Shown: in pieces, positions 1-8,812 of the stretch
How positions within the stretch are numbered: position 1 is the stretch's first letter
Layout of the letters: each line of letters begins with the position of its first letter
NCBI RefSeq assembly: GCF_003634935.1
Contig: NZ_RBXO01000001.1
Coordinates: 3,063,501-3,127,500 of the forward strand
DNA: 64,000 bases
Origin: Saccharothrix australiensis
Lineage (GTDB): Bacteria > Actinomycetota > Actinomycetes > Mycobacteriales > Pseudonocardiaceae
Direction: 5' to 3'
The notes under the pieces: generated by a model
Database searches by the model: none
Told to the model about the DNA's origin: nothing
The model's input: the letters and a program-made list of their open reading frames with translations, nothing else
Position numbers and translations under genes: made by a program

Positions 1-539
1 TTCTCGATGATCGCGCCGGCGAGGTAGTAGCCGCTGTTGGAGTAGACGAAGCGCTCGCCGGGCTCGCCGATCGGCGGCTGGGACAGCCCGAGCCGGATCA
101 GGTCGGCGGTGGTCCAGTGGTCGAAGCGGTGCTTCTCCAAGCCCGAGCGGGTGGCGTAGTTGTCCGTCGTCTCCGGCGCGAGACCGGTGGAGAACAGGCC
201 GCCGGTGTTGCTCAGCAGGTGCCGGATGGTGACCTTCCGGCCGTCGTAGCCGTTGACGTCCATCACGCCGGGCAGCCACTTCTCCACCGTGTCGTCGAGG
301 CTCAGCCGGCCCTCGACCTCCAGTTGGAGCACGGTGGCGGCGGTGAACGCCTTGCCGCCGCTGCCCGCGTGGACGTGCTCGCCCCGCTGCCGCGGTGCAC
401 CGGTCCCGAGGTCGGCCACCCCGGCCGTGCCGAACCAGGTCCCGTCGGCGTCGTGCACCTCGGCGATGATGCCGGGCACGCCTGCCTCGGCCACGGCCCA
501 GTCGAGCACCTGCTGAACATCTTCGTGTGACATGGCCAT
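1..539 (-). CDS. Serine hydrolase, beta-lactamase / D-Ala-D-Ala carboxypeptidase family (3' end outside window)
   Basis: Only the N-terminal 179 codons are inside the window; the gene runs off the left edge. The class C beta-lactamase fold family (esterases, carboxypeptidases, penicillin-binding proteins) is indicated by the SxxK motif SGGK at residues 60-63, inside AGSGGKAFTA, which holds the nucleophile, and by a YSN motif near residue 165 in VYSNSGYYLAG. The sequence NTGGLFS between them is also typical. No signal peptide is visible, so it is probably cytoplasmic. The ATG at 539 is chosen because GGAG lies about 7 bases upstream; a second ATG at 533 is also possible. Substrate cannot be predicted. 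Genes of this type are often standalone esterases in actinomycetes. Confidence 0.85.
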   Translation of the reverse strand, partial: MAMSHEDVQQVLDWAVAEAGVPGIIAEVHDADGTWFGTAGVADLGTGAPRQRGEHVHAGSGGKAFTAATVLQLEVEGRLSLDDTVEKWLPGVMDVNGYDGRKVTIRHLLSNTGGLFSTGLAPETTDNYATRSGLEKHRFDHWTTADLIRLGLSQPPIGEPGERFVYSNSGYYLAGAIIE

Positions 540-940
540 CCTTTGCTCCGGAGTCTTTCCGACAACGTGAAAGTTACGTTGCATGCATAAACTCGTCAAA
601 CAGCTCTTCCTGGAGCAACGCGCAAAGCCGCAGGTAGCAAGCTTGTGTTCGTTGCGCGAGGTTGTCGCCTAATGCAATGGCTTTGGTTCGTAAGTGCCGC
701 ACTCGGCAGCGCTGCGGAGCGTTCGGGACGCCGTTGGGCCGCGAAGCGAACCCGCGGCGGCAACGGTCGGGGTCACCCCCGACCCGATCGTGAGGAGTGC
801 TCGACCGGCGGCTCGTCCATCGGCCCAATGGCCGTCAAGTTCACCCGGTTGTCGGGCGTGACGGCTGCTGCGTCCGCGTGCCAGGGTGATCTCTCGTTCA
901 CCGCAAGTGAGCGGGGCGGGCACCCGGGCCCTTCGCGCTC
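540..940. other. Intergenic region between divergent genes, with an operator-like inverted repeat
   Basis: No convincing gene is seen in these 400 bases. The left half (about 560-700) is less GC-rich than its surroundings. Just upstream of the serine hydrolase is a short inverted repeat, AACGT at 564-568 and ACGTT at 576-580, followed by the self-complementary TGCATGCA. These could be a regulator site for the leftward gene. That is inference from symmetry and position only. Confidence 0.35.
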
Positions 941-2602
941 GTGAGCGAGATCCATCGGCCTGGTCCGGGTGGAGGGGCAGAGACGGTGCCGCACGGAACG
1001 CACCCCGCTCGCGTGTCGGCGGCCGACTTCCCGGACGCGCTGGCCAGGATCGCCGAGGACCGCGACTGGGCCGCGCTCGAAGCCCTGTGCGACCAGCACA
1101 TCCTCGCCGTGGAGGGCGACGTCGCCGGTCGGCTGTTCCTGGTGCTGAACCAGGTGCCCGCCGAGGAGCTGCGCGCCCGCCCGCGCCTGATGCTCTCGTG
1201 GATCGGCGCTTACCACGCGATGATCGCGATGAGCCGGCCGCACTCCGGCGAACTCAGGCCGCACCTGCGCCACTACGCGGAACTGGGCACCCGCCTGGCG
1301 GCCACGATGGACCTCGCGGTGGAGACCTCGGCGGCGACGCTCGTCGCGGTCGGGACCGCGGCCATGATCGGGCTGCGGATGCGGGGCGCGAGCGCCGAGG
1401 CCGAGGAACTGGGCGAGCGGCTCGCGGCCCGCGCGGCGCAACTCGGCGCGCTGCCCGGCGGCGACGCCGAAGCGCGCCCCGGGTGGCTTGCCCTGCAACG
1501 GGGTCTGACGCGGTCGCTGATGGACGACTTCCCGGCCGCGGTGGAGCTGTACCGCCAGGCGTACGAGCGCGCGACGGCCGAGCCGGCGACGGCGGCCACC
1601 GCCCTCAACGCCGCCGCGAACCTCGCCATGATCTTCGCGCACCTCGGCCACGCGGCCCTCGCCCACCAGTGGCTGGACCGGATGCGCGGCTTCGAGCCGC
1701 CCTCCGAGCGGGTCCGCTTGCTGCTCACCGTGGGCGGGACGATCGCGCAGGGCTGGCACGCGCTGGACCGCTACGACGAGGCGGACCTCGCGGAGCGCCT
1801 GGCGGTCACCGGCGACGGCACCAGGCCGCTGGAGGTCTGGCCGTTCGTCGCGGCGCTGGTGTTCGCGCACGGGCTGCACCTCGGCGACCCGGCGACGTCG
1901 CTGGCCCACCTGGGCGCGCTCCCGCTCAGCCACGCGCCCGAGCTGGTCGCGCAGGGCACGGCCTTCCGGGTGCTCCGCCGCGCCCACGTCGAGCTGCTGA
2001 TCGCCACCGGCCAGGCCACCCGCGCGCTGCGGTTGATCAAGCAGGCGGACCCGCAGTGCTCGTGGCTGGCGCTGCCCGCCGCCCGGCTCCGCCTGCTCAA
2101 CGGCGAGTACGAGGCGGTCCGCGCGATGGCGTCGCGCACGTCCTGGCACGAGACGACGTCGCGCCGGGACGCCCGGCAGATGTTGCTGCTCAAGGCGATC
2201 GCCGCGCGGCGCATGGGCGACGAGGACGAGGCGCGCCGCTCGCTCGTGCCGGTGCGCCGCGTGCGCACGCCGGACGAGGTGCTCTCGCTCGCCGCGTTGT
2301 CACCGGCCGATCGCGACGAGGTGGTCCGGCTGGGCGACCTGCCCCTGACCGACGAGGCGGCGCAGCGCCTGGCGCGGGCCCGGCCGGTGTTCCCGGAACG
2401 GGTCGAGCTGGTGGAGCTGACCAACCGGGAGCAGGTGGTCCTCGCCGAGCTGGACGCCGGCCTGACCCTCGGTGAGGTCGCGCGCAAGCTCGTCGTGTCC
2501 GTCAACACCGTGCGCACGCAGGTGAAGAGCGCCTACCGCAAGCTCGGCGCGTCCAGCCGGGAGGGCGCGCTGATGCGGGCGCACGAACTCGGTGTCCTCT
2601 GA
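941..2602 (+). CDS. LuxR-type transcriptional regulator with helical-repeat N-terminal region
   Basis: A 553-residue protein. The C-terminal 60 residues form a LuxR/GerE DNA-binding domain: LTNREQVVLAELDAGLTLGE, then a recognition helix with VSVNTVRTQVKSAYRKLGA. The first ~480 residues are Ala/Leu-rich helices resembling the TPR-like middle of MalT/LAL regulators. No Walker A motif is present, so this is not a full LAL ATPase. The start is the GTG at 941; a GTG at 986 is an alternative. The gene is monocistronic and converges on a DyP peroxidase gene. The ligand is unknown. The helical region probably senses a small molecule or partner protein, by analogy with MalT-like regulators. Confidence 0.85.
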   Translation: MSEIHRPGPGGGAETVPHGTHPARVSAADFPDALARIAEDRDWAALEALCDQHILAVEGDVAGRLFLVLNQVPAEELRARPRLMLSWIGAYHAMIAMSRPHSGELRPHLRHYAELGTRLAATMDLAVETSAATLVAVGTAAMIGLRMRGASAEAEELGERLAARAAQLGALPGGDAEARPGWLALQRGLTRSLMDDFPAAVELYRQAYERATAEPATAATALNAAANLAMIFAHLGHAALAHQWLDRMRGFEPPSERVRLLLTVGGTIAQGWHALDRYDEADLAERLAVTGDGTRPLEVWPFVAALVFAHGLHLGDPATSLAHLGALPLSHAPELVAQGTAFRVLRRAHVELLIATGQATRALRLIKQADPQCSWLALPAARLRLLNGEYEAVRAMASRTSWHETTSRRDARQMLLLKAIAARRMGDEDEARRSLVPVRRVRTPDEVLSLAALSPADRDEVVRLGDLPLTDEAAQRLARARPVFPERVELVELTNREQVVLAELDAGLTLGEVARKLVVSVNTVRTQVKSAYRKLGASSREGALMRAHELGVL

Positions 2603-2627
2603 GGGGAAACCGGTGTCCTCTAAGGGA
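2590..2627. repeat. Short direct repeat spanning the junction of two convergent genes
   Basis: The 11-mer CGGTGTCCTCT occurs at 2590-2600 and again at 2611-2621, each followed by a purine-rich GGG tract. The repeat covers the stop codons of the LuxR-type gene and the DyP gene. It looks like a small tandem duplication. No function is implied. Confidence 0.6.
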
Positions 2628-3768
2628 AGAGGGTCGCGCCGAGCGGGCGCTGCTCGTCGAAGCCGGGCAGCACCAGGAAGTTCGCGGCGGCGGTGGTGGT
2701 GGTGAACGGCAGCAGGGCGTCGCCGCCCTCCATCCGGGCGAGGGTGTTGGTGAACGTCCGGAGGTCGTTCTGGAAGCTGATGAACAGCAGGCCGGGCGCG
2801 GGTTCGTCGATGCTGTAGGAGCGGCGCAGCATGAGGCCGACGCCGACCACCGCGGGGTGCGCCCTGCGCAGGTGGGCGTCCGCCGGGACGAGGTAGCGAC
2901 CGTCCGGCGTCTTCGCGCCGAGGTCCGGGTCCGCGGCGATGTCGCCGCCGGAGAGCGGCGCGCCGGTGTCCCGGCGTCGGCCGAAGACCGCCTCCTGGGC
3001 GGCCACGGGCAGCGCGGCGAACCGCGCCAGGTCCACCTCCATGCGCCGGAGCACGGCGATGGTGCCGCCGGCGACCGGGGCGGGCCCGGCCAGCCACAGG
3101 TCCCGTTGCTGCTGGGCGGTCGAGTGCGGGCCGACGACGCCGTCGACGAACCCCATGACGTTGCGCGGCGCGGTGCGGCCCTGGCGCACCGGGACGGCCG
3201 GGCCGCGCCGCCCGGACTGCCGCCAGCGCTCGCGCACCCGGTCGCCCGCCAGGGCCAGCAGCGCCGCGGCGGCGACCGGCGGGACGACCGCGTCACCCGC
3301 GCAGACCTGCACCAGCAGGTCGCCGCCCCGCGCCCGCGGTTCGACCCGCTCGTGGGAGAACGGCGGGAGGTCCGCGCCGCCGGGCAGGCCCGCCCCGGCC
3401 AGGCGCACCAGCCGGGGACCGATCCCGATCGTCACGGTGAGGTCGCCCGCCGGCAGGCCGAGCAGCCGGGCGTCGGCGCCCGAGGCGAGCGCGCGGACGG
3501 CCTCGCCGAGTTCGGCCAGCAGCGGGCCGACGGCCGCGCCCCCGTCGACGTCGGCCACCACCACCAGCAGGTTGGGCTGGGCTTCGGCGGGGAGCGTGAT
3601 GCCCGCCTGGTGCACGCCCGTGGGTGTCACCGGCGCGGCCGTCGCGGGTGCGTCGCGCCCCGGCGGGGAGTCGCCTGCTTCGCAGCCCGCGGTGAGGCCG
3701 GCGGCCAGCGCGGTGGCCCCGGCCCCGAGGAACGCACGGCGTGATGGGTGACCTTCGGCTCGGCGCAC
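2620..3768 (-). CDS. DyP-type haem peroxidase, Tat-exported (EfeB/DyP family)
   Basis: Dye-decolourising peroxidase: haem-dependent oxidation with H2O2, probably exported folded with its haem. The N-terminus SRRAFLGAGATALAAGL, ending in a Cys, is a twin-arginine signal with a possible lipobox. The family signature GxxDG is present as GFVDG near residue 206, giving the distal catalytic Asp. Downstream come the haem-side segment DAHLRRAHP and the typical C-terminal LLFISFQNDL followed by FTNTLARMEGGDALLPF. Length (about 382 residues) is normal. I place the start at GTG 3768, directly before the Tat motif; an in-frame ATG at 3834 would add 22 residues but collides with the divergent lipoprotein start. 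No efeO/efeU iron-uptake partners are adjacent, so it probably acts alone. Confidence 0.9.
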   Translation of the reverse strand: MRRAEGHPSRRAFLGAGATALAAGLTAGCEAGDSPPGRDAPATAAPVTPTGVHQAGITLPAEAQPNLLVVVADVDGGAAVGPLLAELGEAVRALASGADARLLGLPAGDLTVTIGIGPRLVRLAGAGLPGGADLPPFSHERVEPRARGGDLLVQVCAGDAVVPPVAAAALLALAGDRVRERWRQSGRRGPAVPVRQGRTAPRNVMGFVDGVVGPHSTAQQQRDLWLAGPAPVAGGTIAVLRRMEVDLARFAALPVAAQEAVFGRRRDTGAPLSGGDIAADPDLGAKTPDGRYLVPADAHLRRAHPAVVGVGLMLRRSYSIDEPAPGLLFISFQNDLRTFTNTLARMEGGDALLPFTTTTAAANFLVLPGFDEQRPLGATLFP

Positions 3769-3832
3769 GCGGTGGAGGGTGCCAGATTCGCCCTGTCGCG
3801 GGCGAACCCGGCGGTCGTGCCAGACTGGGCCC

Positions 3833-5167
3833 ATGCTTCGTTTCGGCCTTGCCGCGATCGTGGCGGTGCCGGCCCTGGTTCTGGCGGGCTGCGGCGCGGA
3901 CGGCGGCGGCGGATCGGGCCAGGGCAGCCGACCGGACGGCGCGCAGGTGACGATCCGGGTGCCCGCCGACGCCCCGACGATCTCCGCCGCGGTGTCCCTC
4001 GCCCGGCCCGGCGACCTCGTGCTGGTCGCGCCGGGCGTCTACCACGAGTCGGTCAGGGTGGGCACGGCGCGGGTGACGCTGCGCGGCGAGAACCGCGACG
4101 CGGTCGTCATCGACGGGCAGCTTCGTCAGCCGAACGGCGTCGTCGTCACCGCGCCCGGAGTCGCGGTGGAGAACCTGACCGTCCGGAACAACACCCAGAA
4201 CGGGGTGCTGGTCACCGGTTCGGCGTCGGCGGCCACCGGGACACCGGGGCACGGCGGCTACGACACCGGCGACGAGCCGGTCGCCTTCCTGAAGTCGTTC
4301 CTGGTCTCCCACGTGACCGCCACCCGCAACGGGCTGTACGGCATCTACGCGTTCTCCGCCCAGGACGGGGCCATCGAGCACTCGTACGCGTCGGGCTCGG
4401 CCGACTCCGGCATCTACGTCGGGCAGTGCAAGCCCTGCCGCATCGTGGTCCGCGACAACGTCGCGGAGCTGAACGCGGTCGGGTTCGAGGGCACCAACGC
4501 CGGCGGGGAGATGTACGTGGTGGGCAACCGCTTCGTCGGCAACCGGGTCGGGCTCACCACGAACTCCGACCACCAGGAGAAGTTGCTCCCGCAGCAGGGT
4601 TCCCACGTCGTCGGCAACCTGGTCGCGGCCAACCAGCAGGGCGCGACGCCCGAGCAGGCCGACGGCGGGTGGGGCATCGGCGTCGGCATCGACGGCGGCA
4701 GCGACAACCAGGTGGTCCGCAACCGGATCGAGGGCAACGCCAACGCCGGGCTGGTGATCACCGCGACCGCCGACATACCGCCGAACGGCAACCAGGTCGT
4801 GGACAACACCTTCACCGCCAACGGCGTCGACGTCGGCTGGACGTTCCCGACCGCGACCCGCGGGCGGGGGAACTGCTTGCGCGGCAACGAACTCACGACG
4901 ACGGCCCCCGAAGGGCTCGCGACGACCGCGTCCTGCCCGGCCGCCGACCAGCCGGCCACGCCGTCCGGCACGTGGGCGAGCCCGAAGGCGCCTCGCGGCA
5001 TCCCGTTCACCGACGTGGCCGCGCCCGCCGCGCAACCGCAGCTCCCCGACGCCACCACCGCCGGCGCGACCGCCGTCCCGGACGTCCCCGCGCTGCCGGA
5101 CGTCGCGCGGGTCCCGCTGCCGTCGGCGGCGCTGCTGGTCGACCGCGCGCTGGTGCGGACGCCCTGA
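3833..5167 (+). CDS. Right-handed parallel beta-helix lipoprotein (NosD/pectate-lyase-like fold)
   Basis: A 444-residue exported protein. The first 20 residues form a lipoprotein signal ending in VLAGC, so the mature protein should be anchored to the outer face of the membrane. Residues ~40-370 show repeated beta-helix coils rich in Asn and Gly (for example ENLTVRNNTQNGVLV and NRFVGNRVGLTTNS), as in NosD and carbohydrate-processing beta-helix proteins. The opening segment DAPTISAAVSLARPGDLVLV followed by PGVYHESV is typical of the family. The C-terminal ~70 residues are Pro/Ala-rich. The start at 3833 fits the signal peptide. It is divergent from the DyP gene. The ligand is unknown, most likely a polysaccharide. 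Confidence 0.85.
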   Translation: MLRFGLAAIVAVPALVLAGCGADGGGGSGQGSRPDGAQVTIRVPADAPTISAAVSLARPGDLVLVAPGVYHESVRVGTARVTLRGENRDAVVIDGQLRQPNGVVVTAPGVAVENLTVRNNTQNGVLVTGSASAATGTPGHGGYDTGDEPVAFLKSFLVSHVTATRNGLYGIYAFSAQDGAIEHSYASGSADSGIYVGQCKPCRIVVRDNVAELNAVGFEGTNAGGEMYVVGNRFVGNRVGLTTNSDHQEKLLPQQGSHVVGNLVAANQQGATPEQADGGWGIGVGIDGGSDNQVVRNRIEGNANAGLVITATADIPPNGNQVVDNTFTANGVDVGWTFPTATRGRGNCLRGNELTTTAPEGLATTASCPAADQPATPSGTWASPKAPRGIPFTDVAAPAAQPQLPDATTAGATAVPDVPALPDVARVPLPSAALLVDRALVRTP

Positions 5168-5171
5168 GCGG

Positions 5172-5945
5172 CTAGGGCGTCGGCGCGACACCCGGAGCCG
5201 GTTGGACCGGGACGTACTCGCGGGCGTCGAACTCGATGACCACGGGCTGCGGCTCGGACGCGACGTCGGCCCGGACCCGGTGCATGGTGCCGTCCTGGTC
5301 GACCCAGTAGCGGACGTTGCCCGCCGTGCCGGGCCTGCCGCGCGCGGCGGGACCGCTCAGGACGTCGACCCGGTGGCCGCCCACCTCGTCCCGGCCGACC
5401 CAGGCGGCGCCGTTCTGCGGCAGCAGCTCGGCGTTGTCCGGCCGGTCGCTGCCGAGGCCGAGCGCGATGAGCAGCGCGCTGTCCAGCGAGCTGCCCGCCG
5501 TGAGCAGCGACCGGCGGTGCCACCCGGCACCGGGCGGTGACGCCGGGGCCTCCGCCGGCGCGTCCGCCACCGGGTGGACGAACACGGTGGTGGCGTTCCA
5601 CTGGATCAGCCCGTCGCTGGACGTGTCGCGCCCGGTGCCGCGCACCACGCCGTAACCGAGCCCGGCTCGGAAATCCACGGCCCCGGTGACGACCAGCCCG
5701 CCCGCGGTGGTCGGCACGGTGATCGTCACCGCGCGCCCGCCCGCCTCGTAGTTGCGGAACCGCGTGATCGCCAGCCGGTTCGCCTCGTCCGAGGTCAACG
5801 CGCGCGGGCCGGCGGGCTCCGAGCGCGAGTCGACGATCAGGAACGCGGCCACCCCGACCGCGGCGGCGGACGCGACGGCGAGGGCGACCACCCACCGGCG
5901 CGGGCGTGACCACCGCCGTCGTGAGCGGTGCTGCCGGGCTCCCAT
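5172..5945 (-). CDS. Hypothetical membrane-anchored protein, lipoprotein-like C-terminal domain
   Basis: About 257 residues. A basic N-terminus (RQHRSRRRWSRPRR) is followed by one hydrophobic helix (WVVALAVASAAAVGVAAFLI), so the bulk is predicted to lie outside the membrane. The remainder is beta-rich; the ending YWVDQDGTMHRVRADV recalls actinobacterial surface lipoproteins, but I cannot name a family. An upstream ATG would add 33 residues without helping; the ATG at 5945 directly precedes the basic segment. It converges on the beta-helix lipoprotein gene with a 4-base gap and is divergent from the surface protein gene. Function unknown. Confidence 0.7.
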   Translation of the reverse strand: MGARQHRSRRRWSRPRRWVVALAVASAAAVGVAAFLIVDSRSEPAGPRALTSDEANRLAITRFRNYEAGGRAVTITVPTTAGGLVVTGAVDFRAGLGYGVVRGTGRDTSSDGLIQWNATTVFVHPVADAPAEAPASPPGAGWHRRSLLTAGSSLDSALLIALGLGSDRPDNAELLPQNGAAWVGRDEVGGHRVDVLSGPAARGRPGTAGNVRYWVDQDGTMHRVRADVASEPQPVVIEFDAREYVPVQPAPGVAPTP

Positions 5946-6075
5946 GCTGCGCACGCGGCGGGATGCTAACAGGATCGCTGATTCACCCCCTGATTCATCC
6001 GGGCGCGCGGCGCATCCGATGACGGTGTTCTGGTTGTCTGGCACGGTTCACGACGACTTCCACAAGGGGATGGCG

Positions 6076-8583
6076 ATGAGCCGGAGAACCCGGACGCCCG
6101 CGGGCCGCCTGGCGCGGTTGGGACTGGCCGGCCTGCTGCTGGCGGGCAGCGGCACCACCGGGGCGGTGACCGGGACGGCCGCCGCTTCGGCGACGGACGG
6201 CACGGTGACGGTCCAGGTGCTGCGGGACTTCTTCGGCACCGGCGTGATCAACACGGCGATGGACGTGCCGCAGCGCGGCATGCGCGTCGACGTCTCCGAC
6301 CCGGCGGGCCACCACGTCACCGGCACCACGGACGCCACCGGGAAGGTCGTCGTGCCGCCGTCCGAGGCGCTGGTAGGCGGCCACTACCGCGTCGACGTCA
6401 CCATCCCCGAGCCCTACCGCGACTACCTCCAGGCCGCGCCCGCCTCCACGGCGGCCAACCAGTTCGACAGCTTCACCACCTTCGTGGACGTGTCGGAGGG
6501 CAAGGACGCCTCGGTCATCACCGCGGTGTGGAACCCCGCCCACTTCACGCTGCCGGACACCCGGTACTTCGTGCCGATCCAGAGCGGCGCGAGCGGCGCG
6601 GACAACCGAGCGTTGGTCGCGTTCGGGGTGAACACCCGCGGCACCTGCCCCACCGACGTGCGGTGCCCGGACACGCTCGCCACCCAGGAGCAGGTCGGCA
6701 CGACCTTCGGGCTGGCCTACGACAAGTACCGGAAGCGGCTGTTCCAGAGCGCGTTCGCCCGGCGGCACGCGCCGTACGGGCCGGAGGGCGGCGACGCGAT
6801 CTACACCGTCCCGGTCGACGGTGGCGGCACGCCGAGGCTGTTCGCGAAGGTGGCGGGCGCGGCGGTGACGCCCCACGCCACCGGCAACATGATCAAGGAC
6901 GGCGGGTTCACCGACGTGCCGGGCAAGGAGAGCATCGGCGGCCTGGCCCTGTCGGAGGACGGCACGACGCTGTACGCGCTGAACCTGTTGACGCGGAGCC
7001 TGGTGAGCTTCGACGCGACCGGTGCCGCCGTCGTCGCGGCCACCGCCGCGGTGCCGGTGCCGGACCCCGGCTGCGCGGCGGCCACCGACTGGCGGCCGTT
7101 CTCCGTCATCGAGCACGACAGCACCCTGTACGTCGGCGGCGTGTGCAGCGCGGAGAGCACGCAGAACCGCGCGGACCTGAGGGCGGTCGTCTACGCCTAC
7201 GACGGCACGCGGTTCACCACGGTGCTGTCCCAGCCGCTGACCGCCGAGCGCGGTCAGGTCCTCACCGGCCGGACCAACGACCGCACCAACCGCTGGAACC
7301 CGTGGAACACCGACCTGGCCGGCTGGGACCGGCACGACACCGGTGGCGGCGCGCTGATCGACCCGCAGCCGCAGTTGGCGAGCCTGGCCTTCACGCGCGA
7401 CGGTTCGATGGTCCTCGGCTTCCGCGACCGGTTCATGGACGCGGTGGGCTGGAACTCGCTGGACCCGCGGCCGGGTGACGACTCGGTCGAGAACGGCTTC
7501 TCCGGCGGCGACATCAACATGGCCTGCGCCAACCCCGCCGGCGGCTACCTCTGGGAGGGCACCGGCACCTGCCCGGACCACGCGAAGAACACCAACGACG
7601 GCCGCCAGTCCGACGGCGTGGTCGAGTACTTCCCCGGCGAGTACTTCTCGCCGGCGGGCCCGGCGGAGAGCGGGCCGCACCAGGAGACCGCGCAGGGCGC
7701 GGTCGCCTACATCCCGCAGCAGCAGTGGGTGATCAGCACGCAGATGGACCCGACCGTCAACGTCGCCACCGGCGGGACCGGTTACTACGACGTCAACACC
7801 GGCGTGGGACCGGGCAACGCGCCACGGGCCAACGCCTTCCAGTTCGTCGGGGCGAACCAGAACGGGTTCGGCAAGGCGGGCGGGCTCGGTGCCATCGCGT
7901 ACCAGGCGGCGAACGCGCCGATCCAGATCGGCAACCTGGTGTGGTTCGACGGCGACCGCAACGGCGTCCAGGACCCGGCGGACGTGCGGCTGCCGAACGC
8001 GACCATCAACCTGCTGGACGAGTCCGGCAAGCAGGTCGCGACGACGAAGACCGACGCGGCGGGCGAGTACTACTTCGGCGGTGTCGGCGCGGCCTACGAG
8101 CTGACGCCGGGCGCGAAGTACACGGTGCAGTTCGACGTGTGCACCGCGAAGACCGACAGGGTGCCCGGCCGGCCGCCGGCGACCGACCTGCGGTTCACGC
8201 TCCCGCTGACCGGTGACGACCGGGTGCACGACTCCAACGTGGTCCCGCCGACCACCGGGCGGCTGTGCAACGGGTACGCGCCCGTCGTCGCGCCGGACGA
8301 GCCAGGGGAGGTCGACCACACGATCGACGCGGGCGTGCACATCCCCGAGCCGCCGACGACCACGACGACGCCGCCGACGACGGTGCCGCCGACGACGTCC
8401 GAGCCGCCGACGAGCCCGGCCCCGACCACGACGGTGCCGGCCCCGCCCGGCAAGCACCCGCGTTCGCTGGCCTCCACCGGTGTCGGCGGCCTGCCGTGGG
8501 TGGTCCTCGTCGGCGTCCTGGTGCTCGGCGCGGGCGTGGCACTCGCGATCCTGAGCCGGAAGCGCCGCGCCAAGCAGAACTGA
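6076..8583 (+). CDS. Cell-wall surface protein with SdrD B-like domain and LAxTG sortase signal
   Basis: An 835-residue secreted protein. It has a signal peptide (residues ~1-40), a large beta-rich region (~45-600), and an SdrD B-like domain from about residue 616 (IGNLVWFDGDRNGVQD, ATINLLDESG, DAAGEYYF). A Thr/Pro-rich spacer follows, then a sorting signal: LASTG near residue 798, a hydrophobic helix, and the basic tail RKRRAKQN. LAxTG is the motif used by class E sortases of actinobacteria, so the protein should be covalently attached to peptidoglycan. No sortase gene is in this window. The ATG at 6076 is chosen because AAGGGG lies 6 bases upstream; the ATG at 6070 is too close to it. Probably adhesion or envelope structure. 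Confidence 0.87.
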   Translation: MSRRTRTPAGRLARLGLAGLLLAGSGTTGAVTGTAAASATDGTVTVQVLRDFFGTGVINTAMDVPQRGMRVDVSDPAGHHVTGTTDATGKVVVPPSEALVGGHYRVDVTIPEPYRDYLQAAPASTAANQFDSFTTFVDVSEGKDASVITAVWNPAHFTLPDTRYFVPIQSGASGADNRALVAFGVNTRGTCPTDVRCPDTLATQEQVGTTFGLAYDKYRKRLFQSAFARRHAPYGPEGGDAIYTVPVDGGGTPRLFAKVAGAAVTPHATGNMIKDGGFTDVPGKESIGGLALSEDGTTLYALNLLTRSLVSFDATGAAVVAATAAVPVPDPGCAAATDWRPFSVIEHDSTLYVGGVCSAESTQNRADLRAVVYAYDGTRFTTVLSQPLTAERGQVLTGRTNDRTNRWNPWNTDLAGWDRHDTGGGALIDPQPQLASLAFTRDGSMVLGFRDRFMDAVGWNSLDPRPGDDSVENGFSGGDINMACANPAGGYLWEGTGTCPDHAKNTNDGRQSDGVVEYFPGEYFSPAGPAESGPHQETAQGAVAYIPQQQWVISTQMDPTVNVATGGTGYYDVNTGVGPGNAPRANAFQFVGANQNGFGKAGGLGAIAYQAANAPIQIGNLVWFDGDRNGVQDPADVRLPNATINLLDESGKQVATTKTDAAGEYYFGGVGAAYELTPGAKYTVQFDVCTAKTDRVPGRPPATDLRFTLPLTGDDRVHDSNVVPPTTGRLCNGYAPVVAPDEPGEVDHTIDAGVHIPEPPTTTTTPPTTVPPTTSEPPTSPAPTTTVPAPPGKHPRSLASTGVGGLPWVVLVGVLVLGAGVALAILSRKRRAKQN

Positions 8584-8601
8584 CCCCCGCGGGGCCGGAA
8601 C

Positions 8602-8646
8602 CGGTCCGCCCGTCCGCGACGCGGTGCTCCGCGGACGGGCGGACCG
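8602..8646 (+). terminator. Strong hairpin after the surface-protein gene
   Basis: A perfect 17-bp stem: CGGTCCGCCCGTCCGCG at 8602-8618 pairs with 8630-8646, with an 11-base loop. It lies 19 bases after the stop codon. No T-tract follows, as is common in high-GC actinomycetes. Confidence 0.8.
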
Positions 8647-8812
8647 CGTGTTCCGCCACTTCGCGTGGTCCTCGGCCGTGCCAGTGTGGACTTCCCGCAC
8701 GCGGGCGGGCCGTTGAGGAGGATCAGGCGCGGCATCCCCCGCTCCCGGCAACAGGTTCGGCGGCGGGTCGGTCCCGGCCTCGCACCGGGGGACCGCCCGG
8801 TCGGCGGGTGGC

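Noticed and set aside
574-828. An 84-codon leftward frame ending in LCALLQEELFDEFMHAT
   Set aside because: The last 30 residues look protein-like, but the N-terminal part is Arg/Pro-rich, has no ribosome binding site and resembles no known domain. It lies in the promoter region of the serine hydrolase.
3293-5191. A 632-codon minus frame over the lipoprotein and DyP genes
   Set aside because: It is a shadow; the plus-strand lipoprotein and the other minus frame for DyP have clear signals and motifs.
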